This document shows, one piece after another, positions 23,030 through 36,100 of a stretch of 64,000 nucleotides of DNA (positions are counted from its first letter, which is position 1; every line of letters starts with the position of its first letter). The notes under the pieces were generated by a model, which was not told the DNA's origin, searched no databases, and was given only the letters and a program-made list of their open reading frames with translations. Made by a program: the position numbers and the translations under genes. Source of the DNA: Synanceia verrucosa (lineage: Eukaryota > Chordata > Actinopteri > Perciformes > Synanceiidae); contig JAQQSB010001462.1 in assembly GCA_029721515.1 (NCBI GenBank), positions 19,789 to 83,788 of the forward strand. The letters run 5' to 3'.

Positions 23030-25580
23030 TTGAAATTTGATCTACTAATTATATGCAAAATAATAATAAGTAACTTTCAGAGTCAACCAAAATGTATGTA
23101 GAAGTAAAAATATATTTTTTATATGATCCCAAAATCAGAAAGAGTTGGCAAAGGGAAAAAAAATGCATTTAAAAATTTACATGTCATTAATTGGCAAATG
23201 TCCTTTAACTCATATTTCATTGCAACCACTATCAGGATGAGACATTTTCATATAAATACCCATTCAGAGCTGCAGCCACCTCCAACAAATGGTTGGTGCA
23301 GGGTTCTTCAGTGGTTTCTACAGTGCATGAGCCTGTATTGTATGAACCTAGTCCTACAATGCGTGCTTTACCTGGCCAAGGGTTACAATCTGAGTTCTCG
23401 TCCTTTGGTGCATGTGACCCAGTCTCTCCCCTTCCAATTCTGTCTTGTTTCTCTCATATCAAAATAAAAAGGGGCAGTGGGACAATTTTAGCACTACTGG
23501 ATTAGAGTGAAAAAGTGATTATTGCACTGAGTGGTGATGTGATGCTGTCACTTTGTAAGCAGACCAATTCCACCGAAGTCAGGGCAGGCAGCTCATAGTA
23601 ACCTCTAAGATAACTTTTTATGATTTGGGATTATAACAAATGTTTATAATCTGATGAGCTTTTTCAATCAATCTAGAAATCTCTTCTTGTGTTTCAACAG
23701 AACCTACGTGTGGAAAGAATTTGGCCAGAGAGTCAACAATGTCAGAAGATTGAAGACACCCCTTAAAACAGGCTCTGGTTCACCTGCTGGATCAAGAGTT
23801 ACTTGATATGCAGGATAATGTCACCAAATTTTGCATCTCCAAACCCTGACATGCTCAAGTGAGTCAGATTGGCCTTGGCAGAGTTGTCCAGTAGTGGAAT
23901 GCCCACGAAGGATCCTAGTAGGGTTATGATAATAACTGTATGTGTAGAACCTCAAAACAATCGTGTCCCATAACTAAAAAATTATTAACATATTTTAGGC
24001 AGAGGGATACCAAATCAACTACGCTGCTGGTGGTTGTGCAAGCAAGGATTCCCAGAGCATGCTGCCTTCCAGCATGCTGCTAAGGCAGCACAAATGTATG
24101 AGCTGGGAGTTTGGGTCCTCCCTGACTTGGGTCTCTTCCTTTGGCTCTGATCCATTTTCATCAGGAGGAAGAGGCGAATGTTGTACCAGAGCAGCTGTTT
24201 GGAGAGAAAGATTCTGACATTTCTGTTTCTTTTTGACTCTGTGGTTAACAATGACCAATAGTATGTTCAAAAAAACATGTTCTACCTGATGTCGATGTGA
24301 CTGAAAGACATGTGGAGTGATTGCTTCACCTTCATGAAAAACTGATGCAAGTATTTGGTAGGCTCCAATTGTAAATAAATATCAAGTTTGTTTAGAACTC
24401 TGAATATTTCTTTTATTGTCAAAATATGTCAAGTATAAAAACCATGCAAGCAAAGAGTGGACTACCACAGTAAAATTGCTTAAAATAGAACTATCCAGAA
24501 GTCCACAAACATTACAAAATACAAAAAGAATATAAAACATTGCATAAGAACAATCTTCCCAATGACCCTGAATGGCCACCTTCCTCCTCTCTGTTACTCA
24601 ACAGTGTTGCTTTGAAGTAACAATTACATTTTTCATAAAAAGAGTGGAGGGGTTTTTTTTCAAGTGGCTTTTTGTTTTTTTAAGCTAGTAGAGACTCCTG
24701 AATCTGAACTCTCCTTTTAATCTTGAACATGGGGCAACTGTTGCACACAATGCTTTGGAAGGAACAAACAAAGTGCTTTGTTTGCCACTGAGCAGATAGA
24801 ATACATATACTACAGGAACAGCTTTTCCAGTGGCGCCAGCGCTCTGAGAGTCCAACCACTTCGGTGTGATGTTGTCCTCCTAAATCACAGCACTACACTT
24901 GGGGCAGTAACTTTGCTGCTTGTGCTCCACTCCATAACCACAGACCTTACACCTGAATCAGGCTTCTGCAGTGTTGAGAACATTGGCTCATTTAAAATAC
25001 CTGTGAATCTATAAAAACAACAACAACTAGGTTTGTACAAATTTCCACTGTGTTAAGCAGATGAAAGAAGAAAGCTCTGTAATCCAACCAATAATTCACT
25101 ACATTTTGGGATGTATATAACCTGATCCTATATTCCATGTTCATGTTTGATCTCACAGTGTAGGGAGTACCTCAACCTTTACAGACAAGACAGTTGAAGG
25201 AGACCTCTTAAAGAGGCGCTCTGTGCCTCTTATGTAGACAGGGTTGCTGTCTGTGTGTGAACGCCCAAATCCACTCCAGATCTTTTTGATAATTCAAGTA
25301 TACATCTTTAGCCCTGGGCTGCCTCAACAACATCTTCTAGTGTTCGCTACAACTTCTTGAAGGCCAGTATCTTCTCTATGACTGAAAAAACATTTTAACT
25401 TATTGTTTAAGTAGAGACAGACAAAGGAGATACTTAATAGAGCCCTCTGGAAGGCTCCTGTCAGGAAATTTAAAGAGAAAAAAACCTACACAGGAACAGT
25501 AATCAATGTAAGCCTTATGGACATCATCTGAAAAGTTAGCACAAAATGTTAATTAAACTGAAAGTGAGTACAATAGTCTT
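23030..25580. other. No gene recognised; weak exon-like pieces
   Basis: An open frame at 23,293-23,505 (+) is free of low complexity but matches nothing I know. 23,699-23,811 (+) follows a TTTCAACAG acceptor-like site and reads TYVWKEFGQRVNNVRRLKTP, reminiscent of MADF/Myb-type DNA-binding helices, but too short to call. On the minus strand near 24,900-24,955 a CKVCGYG...YCPKC pattern resembles a zinc ribbon. None is joined to a convincing gene. Confidence 0.3.
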
Positions 25581-25587
25581 CACTGAC

Positions 25588-25680
25588 CTCAGTCGCCTCC
25601 TCTTATTAACCTGGAGCAGATTCCTTTGATCTTCAGACACTGCAAACACTTTCCTGGAATTTGCTTCCAGTATGCTGATC
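25588..25680 (-). other. Possible internal exon, unknown gene
   Basis: Minus-strand 93-nt segment bounded by TGCAG and GTCAGTGAAG. It is open for all 31 codons (ISILEANSRKVFAVSEDQRN, then LLQVNKRRRLR). Exon-like because it has both splice signals and exact frame. No family recognised. It could belong with the possible exon at 28,660-28,725 on the same strand; it could equally be a transposon exon. Confidence 0.35.
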
Positions 25681-25929
25681 CTGCAATAAAATGAATAGGA
25701 TTAGTTATAAATATAGTTTAATTAATCTTTCAACCATATATTTGCTATATTTGGATTAATTATATTCTATATGTGGGTTTTTTTTCTTTTGAAAGCAGAT
25801 TTGAAGATCTATTATATGTGGGAACTGTTTGTGCGGAAAACCCCACATTTTCATACAGTAATAATTGCAAATAAATAATAATCTCTATCATACTTTTACT
25901 TTCTAGTTCCGTCAGAATCACTATTTGAT

Positions 25930-26100
25930 TCCCCCTGACTATCTGTCAAAATAACATCCTCCTGCTCTCCGGAGGGCTTTCCTTCACCTTGCCAGTGATT
26001 GCTGCCACACAAGTTTCAAACTCTGTGAAAAAGGACTGTCACCATCTTGTTGCTCTCTCAGCTTTCCATTGATGACATCAGTGAAAAGAAGAGCATTCCT
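25930..26100 (-). other. Possible exon remnant, minus strand
   Basis: The minus strand reads LLFTDVINGKLREQQDGDSP and continues with one frameshift through FETCVAAITGKVKESPPES. The acidic/Ser-rich composition looks protein-like. No family recognised, and the boundaries are guesses. Confidence 0.25.
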
Positions 26101-27439
26101 AAACATTGATAGAAATATACACTTTCTGTAACACATGGAAAAGTATCTCATAATTAACTAATATGCTATATGATGCAAGAACTCTGTAGCAATCAATTTT
26201 GATAATATTTAGATTGACTATTCAGTCTTAATATTACAACAGATAACATAGCCACTTAATTTAGGACTGGTGTCACTGAGGTCCCTGGCCAAACAAGCTT
26301 AATGTTGAGTTGTGGGGTGGATAGGTGAGATAAATGGCAAATATGTGGACAATGGATTACTAACAAATAGATGGCACACTTATAGAAATGATGCAGGAAG
26401 AAAGCAAATCCAGCAGATGGCGGGAGGTTCTGGCAAAAAGTTTCCTTTATTACTCCTCACAAAGGTTTTGGATGGGGTGCTCCTTGGTACTGGAAGAGGA
26501 GGAGCTTGCAGCTGTACTGGGTGGGCGTGGGGGAAAAGAGTAATCTGACCGGCTGGCCAGATGGAAGTGCCCCGCCGACTTTCTCCCAGAGAGGTGCTGT
26601 TGCCATGCACTTCATAATGACCTTTATCAATGAGGTCAAAGCACATAAAGTCGCTGGCTAGCTTCATGGAAAGATGGCCACATATTTGTTAAATACAGGC
26701 CGTCCTTTGGAACCTGGAAGTGTTTAGGATAGAGAAGCTTAAACACTGTTCTTATTCATTTATTTACATTTGAAACACACATTTTAACCCATACACTATT
26801 TAAAATGTCTCACATTTATGCAATACACGCACAAATAAATATTTCAAAGTCGCTTTCTCAGAAATCGGTGTTCTTGTTAAAAATGTAACAAGTAGTGTAA
26901 TGTAGCACATTACTTTTAGCCTTTTTAGCATATAATACAATTGATGGTTTTAGGTGGATGATCAAAGGGCTAAGGTCCTGTACATAAATCTAACAACGTT
27001 TACACTTCTTATATGAACATTATGGTTTGGCAATGATTGTGACGTGGTGAGTAGCAGAGTTGGTCAGAGACGTTATTCAGGGGCTTGAAGCAGGAAAAAT
27101 CGCGCCTGAAAATTTTTATACAGCAAACATTTTTCAGATGCTGGTCTCCATCAGGTAGGATTTGCAAATGTAAATGATTTTAATCTCGGGTGCACTTTAA
27201 GAGTATCAATCACGATCACATCAAGAAGCTGAAATGATAATTTGTACCCCAAAGTTTTTGATAATCAATTAAATTTTTTTAACAATGATTTTCTCCATAA
27301 CTGAAACACTGAGAGGACTGAGGAGAGGAGGCTTGGAGCCCAGCAGTGTGATCCTTTCCTCCCCTAAACAGCACAAATGTGTGGTGTGCTCAAGCCATGT
27401 ACAGATTATAGGCTAGACGTCTGCGGTTGGGCTATTTGC

Positions 27440-28180
27440 GCCTTCGCTTTCGAGTAAAGTTCACTTCCTGGTCACACGGCTTGCATCAAATCAAACTATG
27501 TAAATTGGACAATTGCCCTTATCCGCTTTGTCCATTTTTCACCAGCACAAATCGGGAACTGGAAAACGATTCGTTATCCGCTTTTTTCGCTTTGGGTCTG
27601 GTTAAGTGTTGAAAATAAGTAGTTATTTCGCTTTTTTCTAGTTTTGGTTTTATTTTGAAAAAACTAATGAACGAATGATACATGATTGGGATAATTGAAT
27701 TGTTATTTCTTACTCGCCAAATCAAAAATCGGAAAAAACAAATAACGTGTATATTTTTCGTTGTTTTGAATTTGTTTGGAAAAAAAAGAATATGAGAGAA
27801 TGGAATTATCATGCGGCGCGAGACAACAAACACAAAAACCATGCATATTATGAAGTTAGACAGAGAGACCACTAACGGCATCTTTAAACAACAACCTTTA
27901 TTTTGTTTATCTCTTATTAAACCTTCGTCAAGGCGGGCCGTGCGCAATCGCAATTTTGGCTGAGCATTTTTAAAAGTGCTACGACTTTCTATCGGATTTG
28001 CCCGCTCGATTTCTGCAAAAAGCAAAATCAAAACAGCGAAAAATATGTCGCTATTTGTTTCTCTGATTTTTATTTGAAAACAAGAAAATGAAATAACACG
28101 CTGCTATCCGCTTTCCTCCGATTTTGGTTTTGGATTTGAAAAGGGGTATGGAATGAGTGAATGATACACTGATAGCAGTG
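27440..28180. repeat. Degenerate direct-repeat block
   Basis: A loose motif of about 65 bp (CGCTTTTTTC.AGTTTTGGTTTTA..TTGAAAA then AATGA..GAATGATAC) occurs near 27,627-27,690 and 28,108-28,172, with partial matches near 27,535-27,600 and 28,030-28,090. It lies under a 170-codon minus-strand open frame that is therefore unlikely to be a gene. Confidence 0.45.
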
Positions 28181-28659
28181 GTCCTTAACTCATCTCCTTC
28201 TTTTTCTTTTGCTGCAGTGCATTAACAACTTTGCGCCTCCCATTCTCCCTTAGGGCTGCTGTTGTGGCAAATTGAAGCTCACTGGATTGGGATTCAAAAT
28301 AAGTTTTGCAAGCAGGCTAAAGAGGAAAGGGTTCAATTAATAATACAATTCTGGAACATTATACAGTAGAAACTATCCATATATAAGGAGGAAAATTAAT
28401 CTCCAAGTTAGTTCCATGTAGTAATCCTCACCCACTACAGTCTCAGGCTCCACATGTGGGTGGGCCAGTGGAGAGACTCTCATGCAAGAGAAGGTCGCTT
28501 CACCCTTCAAGTTGTGAGGCTTAAGATACACTGAGAACAAAGTCGAAGTCTCACCATTAGGAATTGCAGGCATGCAGGAACCAGCCTGCAGGCCTGGCTC
28601 AGGCTGGAACACCTTTAGAACTCCTGTATAATCCAAAAAAAACAAAAATGTAATCTCAC

Positions 28660-28725
28660 CTTTGAATGTGCATCGTAAAGCTTAGTGGCTGCCTTCTTTG
28701 GGAGTTGTAGAGCCCAGACAGCCTC
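28660..28725 (-). other. Possible internal exon, unknown gene
   Basis: Minus-strand 66-nt segment between TCACAG and GTGAGA, exactly 22 codons: EAVWALQLPKKAATKLYDAH, then SK. Consensus splice signals on both sides make it exon-like. A further open segment at 28,373-28,630 (VFQPEPGLQAGSCMPAIPNG) lies downstream on the same strand. No family recognised. Confidence 0.4.
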
Positions 28726-28810
28726 CTGTGATAAAAAAGAAGAAAGAAAAAATGTTAAGTTATGAACATGTAATAACGTTACTTCAGTAATACAAACAAT
28801 CCACACATAA

Positions 28811-29380
28811 GTATTAAAGGCTATACTCTACTGAAACTGGGGTTTTTTTTTCCACTTCTTTTGTTGCTCTGGTCGAGTCCAACTCTCGAGCGCTTGGGTC
28901 CGACACTCATGAGCTGGCCTCAAAATCGTTTGAGCCACTGGTGGAGTTTTACTCTGATCGACTCTTCAAGCTCCTTTCTTCTATCCTTTTCGAGCCGCAA
29001 ATATCTCTGTTTAGGACTCTCTGGGGAGCAGGAGAGGCGCTGGGGATTCCCACCAGAATCGGGAGAAGTTGGAAGGACCTTATGTCCAAACTCTCTTACA
29101 CGCCATAAAATCCTAAATCTCTTCGTGCCATTGTCCCGAGAAAACAAAATGCAGCCAACAGCTATTGCAAGACTGAGAAGAGAAGAGAATGATGTTTCAA
29201 ACGAACTACCTCTCGGTTGGTATCGGCCAGAAACTCACGCTTCATTAGTTGGTTGTAAACACGCAATATTGCCTGCAGTGTTTACACTTACTGAGCATGC
29301 GTGCTGGTATAAACAGGAAGTGCTTGATGTCCTAACACGAGAAATTTCTACAGAGGAGGATCAAATCCAAGAAAACAGCT
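28811..29380. other. Upstream flank of EnSpm pseudogene
   Basis: A 175-codon open frame (28,861-29,388, +) overlaps a minus-strand one and shows no known domain. Its position just before the first recognisable codon of the EnSpm-like gene suggests promoter/5' untranslated sequence or an unrelated insertion. No CACTA terminus was identified. Confidence 0.3.
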
Positions 29381-32300
29381 ATGGATAAAACAAGAAAAAA
29401 GCAAAGAGACAGTATTGTGGACATTGTGGATGCTGAGATGTCCCATTCTGCATATTATGAACATGTTTAATCTTATATTCAGAATGGAGTTTGGCTGAAA
29501 GATCTCGCCCAAGTGGAATCCACAATGAGGATAAAACTCCGCGAAACTGAAACAAAGCATACGGGTTAGAAGTGGGTATTTTATTACGTGGCTAAGAACT
29601 TGTATTCATACATTCGTGGATACAGCGTGATCGCACCACGGTCGCAGTAGCTCGTGACACTGCTACAATGGCTAACCTTAACTGATAATGAGTTTCCCAG
29701 ACCTTGTTATAACTGCATTTCCTCTTCTTGCTCTCCTTCTTTGATAAAAAGAAAACAAAAAACGCGGATTTTAGACGTGACATTTGAAAATTGGTGTCTG
29801 GTTTCGATCAGAAATGCGGGACAGTGAGTCAATTTGCGGGACGCATTAAAAATCATTAAAATGCGGGACAGTCTCACAAGAATCGGGACATATAGTCACT
29901 CCTACAATGGCTGCATGTAATGGCATGAAAGTTTGAAAACCGCGTGATCTTTGGTATGAATTAATGACAATTAGTTGGTATCTTTTTTTCTACATACTTG
30001 CTCCACAGTCATTGGGAAGTGAACCAAACGAGCAAGATGCAGTAACCAGAGGAGCGAGGGAGCAGGACATCTTGGGTAAGGTAACAGTGTATTACTAGGT
30101 AATGTAATGTTTCTCTAATGTTTTAGTTAGCTTTTTTTCTAAAAACACATTCTGTATGTTGCAGCTGATGTTGAAGATGAGGCAGACCTCAGTGCAGAGA
30201 GCAAGGAGCAGGACATCTTGCAAGGTAAATGAGTGTACTACTAGTGGTAAATGTAATGTTTATCTAATGTTTTAGTTAGCTTTTTTCTAAAAAAAAAAAA
30301 ACACATTCTGTGTGTTGCAGCTGATGTTGAAGATGAGGCAGACCTCCCAACCTCTTCCTAAGTGCCAGTGATAGTGGGAGTCGTCGGATAACTGATGCAG
30401 CCACTGTGATCAAGAGGACATTTTTTGAAGTGGGAGATGTTGATGATACTGCTATTGAAGATGGAAGAAGCTGACAATGAAAACATGATCAGCATTTGAT
30501 CGTAAGACTGTTTGCTCTTTATGCTCTTTGCATGGCAAGCTGTTTTCTAAGTCTCAGACAATGCAGTGTTTGCACTACTGCGGTGTATAAAAACAGGCAT
30601 GATTTTCTCTTATTGGACATATTCTCCGAGTTGATACACTCCAGTGAGCTGGCTGAAAAGAATTCCCTAAAGACTGTGTATTGTCTCAGGAAGTGGAGTA
30701 AGATCAACAGAGACACATTTTGTCAGTAACGTCGTGGTGTCCAAAGTGTAAGTCAAGATACACACTGGAAGAATCTTTACACCGGCTACCAGGAGTTCAA
30801 CAGGCTCAGCAATCTCCATGTGGTTACATTCCATTTCTACAAACACAGACAAAAGAAGTTAAGACAAAATGTGGAACACCTTTGATGAAGAAGCTGCTTA
30901 TTAGCCCAAGTGGTAAAGAACGCCTTCGGTCCCCAGCAAGTATACTGTTAAGCAAGAATATAATTCAAAGTCTGCAGAATTTTGTGCAAAGACCTGGATT
31001 TTTTGGAGAGAAATGTCTGGGGCTATGGAGACACCGAATATGCCTGATGGAGTAATGGGGGATATAATGACACATGGAAGGTCTGGAAGGATTTTCAGTA
31101 ATGCTGGATGGACAGTCCAAGCTTTCTTTGCAGATCGTCACAGTTTTGTGTGCTGATGATGAATGTTGACTGGTACCAACCCTTGTAATTATTCCCCCAT
31201 ACTCTGTGGGTTTCCATCTATCTTGCTGTTTTTGAATTTGCCAAAGGGAGGAGTGGGTTCAAGGATGAAAATATGATTTGTGTTGGTCTAATACCAGGAC
31301 CTAAAGAGCCTAAAATTAATATAAAATGCATACCCTTGAGCCCCTGGGTTGATGAACTCCTGAGAACTGTGGGAAGGTGTCCTCTTGAATGCACCTCATC
31401 ATCTGTAGGATGTAAGTTTTGCCATAGAGCAGCTCTCCTCTGTATCTCACGCTGATATCCCAGCCTTCCCGAAATGTGGGGCCTTTACATTGCTGGCTAT
31501 GGAGCACTCAGGAGGTAAGCTGTTACTTAATGTTATTTATCATGCACACTGAATTGTGCGATATAAAGCATAACAAAGCCTGTTTGATCTTATTTCTCCA
31601 GAAGTTGTAATAAAATGTTCTGAAGAAAATTCAAGAAGATGTCATTTGGTGGGAAGACGGACTCTCTCTGGATTTGACAGGCCAAACTGGGCTTTATGAC
31701 ATCGGAGTGGGCTGGCACAAGCAATTTCCTGCTAAGATGACAGGAGAAGGCTGGCTACAAAGGCAGCCTAGAAGAAACTAGAAGCACACTATGGTGCCAG
31801 GTGGTCAGAACTTTTCTTCCTGCCATACTACATAATGCCATCCAGTTTGTTGCTGTCATTGATCCCATGGCACAACTTGCTCCCTTTGGTACTAAGGCGG
31901 GTATGTTTTTAAACTGTGGATTGATCTTGGATCGTTAAACGACCAAAAACTGGAGGAACTTCAAAGAAGAGTGGACTCTCTGAAGATGCCACAGGATGCT
32001 CGGAAGGATTCCCACACAAAGAAGGCCAGGGTTTAGTGGATTCACTGTTGATCACTATGGAAAAAACTGGACCACCATTTTTTCATTGTTCCGCTTAAAA
32101 GGTATTGATTGAGACCAAGACTATGACATGTCGCTTGACTTTGTGCAAGCTTGCATCATCATCATCTGTTTAAGGGTCATTTCTGTTGGGACAGTAGTTG
32201 GAAGTCGCAGACAGGTATCACTTGCAAACCTTTTTGACAAAAGTTTGTTGACCTGGTATGGGACTACTTTAAGTGCACACCCAATATGCAGCACCTACAT

Positions 32301-33170
32301 TTATACTTGAGAGACTTGCATGTTGGATTATGGCCCTGTTTATGCATTTTGGTGTTTCTTCATTTGAGCGGCTCAATGGACTGTTGGGACAGTACCATAA
32401 CAACAACAGAAATATTGAGGTTCCAAAATAATGAGGCATTTTGAACAAAGTCAGCAACTCCAAATGCCACTTGAAAATATCTATGCTGTTGACTTTCTGT
32501 AATATCCTGCCGCAAAAAGATGTGTGGTTCTCTCTCACTCCATGACACTACAGATATAATGTCAACATAAAACAGTATTTCTCTGTAGGTCTACCTGCAA
32601 ACACTTATTTTGACAGATGAGGAAATGGTCAAAGCATTACCCCCATTTCAGAATAGAGTATTAGCAGACTCTGTTTTACTAGGCTTTGTTAACAATGTAC
32701 TCAGCTGTTTATTCTACCAGCTCAGTTCTTGCAGGTGGGTACGCTTAGCAAAGGTTTCAGGTAGAAGGGTAAGAACACAAGTGTTCATATTCTTTGTGCA
32801 AGCCGTGGGCCCAACAGCGTGCATGTGTTTCCTGCAAAAATGGTGTGACACTAATTTGCATGCTTTGATGAGCCAGTCCTTAACCCAGCCAAGTGGAGGT
32901 GCGTCCTGGAATTGTGGAAAGACTTTCTTGTTATTTCTGTGAAAATGCAAACCTCTATCAGTTATCATGTAGTTGCAAGGAGTTAAAATGCTCTTGGCTG
33001 GATCCCCACCCAAACAGATTTTTCTTTTTGGAAAAACCTGTGGAGGTTTGGGATACTAAGGAACAGGGACTGAGCATTGCACCATGCTTCCTTCCTGTTG
33101 ACCGTATATACAAGCAGATGTGCTCACAGTATTGCAACAATTCCCTTCACATCTGGTAAAGAGCGAGTAT
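29381..33170 (+). pseudogene. EnSpm/CACTA Tnp2-like transposase pseudogene
   Basis: Decayed multi-exon transposase of the Tnp2-like (EnSpm/CACTA) group. Order: ATG at 29,381 with MDKTRKKQR, then after a shift YCGHC...SHSAYYEH; short acidic exons at 30,174-30,222 and 30,321-30,360; CPKCKSRY with CxxC at 30,738-30,749; LQNFVQRPGFFGEKC near 30,970-31,015; a VDWYQP-type segment near 31,165 (frameshifted); CVGLIPGPKEPKIN at 31,276-31,322; VDELL near 31,347; RAALLCIS near 31,424-31,447; SGFDRPNWAL near 31,667; VIDPMAQL at 31,855-31,878, corresponding to the conserved DPMHNL segment; RRVDSLKMPQDA near 31,964; YGPVYAFWCF near 32,326 followed by a shifted SFERLNG; and a C-terminal VEVWDTKEQGLSIAP...LPVDRI at 33,041-33,115. 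At least five frameshifts or stops were seen. Not functional. Superfamily assignment rests on remembered motifs. Confidence 0.75.
30061..30347 (+). repeat. Tandem exon-plus-intron duplication
   Basis: Two units about 145 bp apart (30,061-30,191 and 30,206-30,347) each contain GAGCAGGACATCTTG, a GT-starting intron with TCTAATGTTTTAGTTAGCTT, a pyrimidine/A-rich end with GTTGCAG, and the exon CTGATGTTGAAGATGAGGCA. The exon reads an acidic ADVEDEADL-type peptide. Divergence between units is low, so the duplication is fairly recent relative to the decay of the gene. Confidence 0.85.
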
Positions 33171-36100
33171 CCGTGGGTTAATCCATTGTGCACAATGGTA
33201 GAAATGTAAGTCAAGTGGCTCTGGCTGTGGTTTACATGAGTGGTCCAACAAAGGGTTGTAATTTTGTTTTATTTCTATTTTGTATTTTTTTTCTTCTTTC
33301 TGGTATTGTAAACTACTTTAATTCTGTTTTATAAATCTGCTCTTGTTCAATAAAATTATTTTTGCACTTCTCATTTGTATGTTTCCTCTTATTTAAAAGA
33401 GCCAGGGGACTATGTAATCCCAAAGAAAAAAAATACAGTACAACCTTATAAATCCCAAGTGCGCGTTTGGCCATGTAAATGAGGTGTGTGCCAATGGGCT
33501 TGTTCATGAGACAAAGAGGGAAACGTCCACTACCTCGGCCCCTGCTGACAATGATAAGCATATGAAAGCCCAAGTCACAGCAAGTCAGGTAAACTCCTGA
33601 AATCAGCCTGGCACAAGGCAGATATCCGGTCAGTATACGCCCGGATACTCCTGGATACAGCCTTTTTTTGCAGTGCATGGATGAAGTGTTTGTCGCACCA
33701 TGCCACAACACAACATGCAGAAACACGCACTTTGCATCGGATATCAGCTGATCATTTATGGAATTAAAGATTTCACGGATAATATACAATGCATCATTAG
33801 ATGGAGCTTGATGCATGCATGCATGTCCGATCCCTAAAACCTCTCTCTCGCTCCAAATATTTCTAATCTTTGGTCATGTTTACATGACATGTTTCAAAGA
33901 CATCAGTGTATTGTGTATATATACATGGGAGAAGTACATACAAAATTGTAATTTCCAATACTGACAAGCAACATTTATGTGTACTTTTAAATTTACACAC
34001 TGTCATAAGCAGGGGTAGATTTTATGAGTAGCTTCTGAAGATCTGTGCTACTTAGATGTTGATGAATGCAGAATCCATCAAATTAGCTAGCTGACCAAAC
34101 TTTGACATTTTAAATAGTACAACTGGACATATACAAGGTATACTATAAACTTATTTGGAAATGTGATTTTCCTTTCTCCTAATCCTGCCCTTTCAAGGGC
34201 TCTTTTCACGGATGGACTTGTGATGTCATAGTTCTTTCTTTTGGCCAAACAGAGGAAAAGGTGTGTGTATGTGGTCTTTCTCTTTTTTTTTGGTATTAAT
34301 GGCTGGTGGGGTTGACCTCTGTGGTAAACCTCATGCAGGGTAAGGACTGAACAGCCTCAAAACCTCAGCTGGAAGAAATAAGAAAAAAGTAAAGGGAAAT
34401 TGAATTCAACTGAACTTTATTTTGAATATGTTCAAAGAACCAGAATGAAAAAATAAAACAAAAATGACGATATAGTTATAAAAAAACATCCAGACATAAA
34501 TGGCGAGATAAACATACAGCCCAACAATTCCTTGGATTATTGGATAGTTTTTGTTTAGAAATTAAAATGAAGGCACAACAGCAAGATAGCATAATGAAAT
34601 TTAAATTATGGTATTCCCATAACATTGATGGTGGGATCAGGATCATGCTGAATTAATAGTATTGTCAATATATCTATGAAAAGTATACAAGGTCTCAGGG
34701 GGAGGAATTGATCCTCACCAGAGGAGTTCTAAGAGAGTAGATGTCTTTTCCTGTATTCTGGTACCTTTAAATAGGTCGTTTGTAATGACGATTGTATTAT
34801 CATAATTGTTATATTATAAATTATAATAATATATTGGTCAAGAGGAAGTGTTGGCACCAGTTCATATATTAAAAAGCTAGAAGTGCAGAAATGGATTGGT
34901 AACAGCATACAGTATGTATACAGCAGAATGCATAGAGATGTCCACACATGCCCATGATCCACATTAACAGGCTACTGAGACCAGATTTTCAGGCTTAAGT
35001 AACGCCCATTTTTCACATGAATATGTATGTGTGAGTGAAGACAGTGTACAAAGAAAAGCCTCACAAGTATGTTCTCGCCTCTTTAGCCGCATATGATAAT
35101 ATTGTGGTGGCTACTTAAAAATGTGTCTTGAGCTGTAATGATTTCATTGACACAATCAGACCTGCAACTCCTTGCATGTTAGCTTGCAAGCTTGAAATCT
35201 TACCTCGAAGGCCATGGCGATCAGAAGGTAAAAGTGTTGTTGTTGTTTTTGTTGTTGTTGACAACGTGGTCGGAGAAAGACCTGAGTCAAAACCTGCTGT
35301 TTGCGGCTGATTTTGTTGCCGTTCCAGGGCAGCTGTGGCCTCCTCACAGCTGTGGCAATTCAAATTGATTTATTACTGATTTATTTTATTGATGAGTCAA
35401 AAATGCAGCTATAAATGAAAAAGCATTTCTGTTAACACATTTTAATTTGAATTATGGTACAGATTCACTCATATCCTAGTTAACTGGAGTGAGAGAGTGA
35501 ACAAGACAACAGTTCTTATTTAGTGTGGAAAAAAGTTCAGACTCTTTTTTGCTGACTAACCTAGCAAATGTTATCGTTAGCGACCGTTAGCAGCATTGCT
35601 AACATTAGCTAACAAAGTAGGAGTAGAAATGCTGCTTTGAGGTGTGAGGCACACCAGTTATCACAACATATTTTTGTTGATTTAAGCCACTGATCCTGTG
35701 TTTTCAATTCATTTTTACCACTTATTTACTGTTAAAAAGTTATCTGTTGAGAGAGACAACACTTACCTCTCTAAGACTCAGAGTGTGAAGCAGTCTCAAG
35801 TGACACAGCAGAATTACAGCTGAGGCGTTCAAGGACACTGGGAGACTGAAGGTGAGGGACGTTGTAGATCATGGCTAACATTACTGTCTTTAAGAGGCTG
35901 TAGGAGGCTAAATGTCAAAGCTATTGAAGCTACTGCAACCATATGAAAGAAGAAAAACCAACAGATCGGACAAAAAAGACGAGTGTGCAGGCAGACACTG
36001 TGGACAGGTGTGGTGGATGTCAGACGTTATTTCATTCAATATTGTGAACGTTATCAAACCCTTTCAATCATTGTAAAGATTAATTTATTAAGTATTCACT

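Noticed and set aside
27519..28031. 170-codon minus-strand open frame
   Set aside because: It overlaps a degenerate direct-repeat block and has no protein-family features.
28861..29388. 175-codon plus-strand frame as the N-terminus of the EnSpm transposase
   Set aside because: It ends just after the ATG that begins the recognisable N-terminal motif in another frame and has no similarity to that family's proteins.
33313..33816. 167-codon minus-strand open frame
   Set aside because: No recognisable domain, Lys/Asn-rich low-complexity end, no splice or promoter context.
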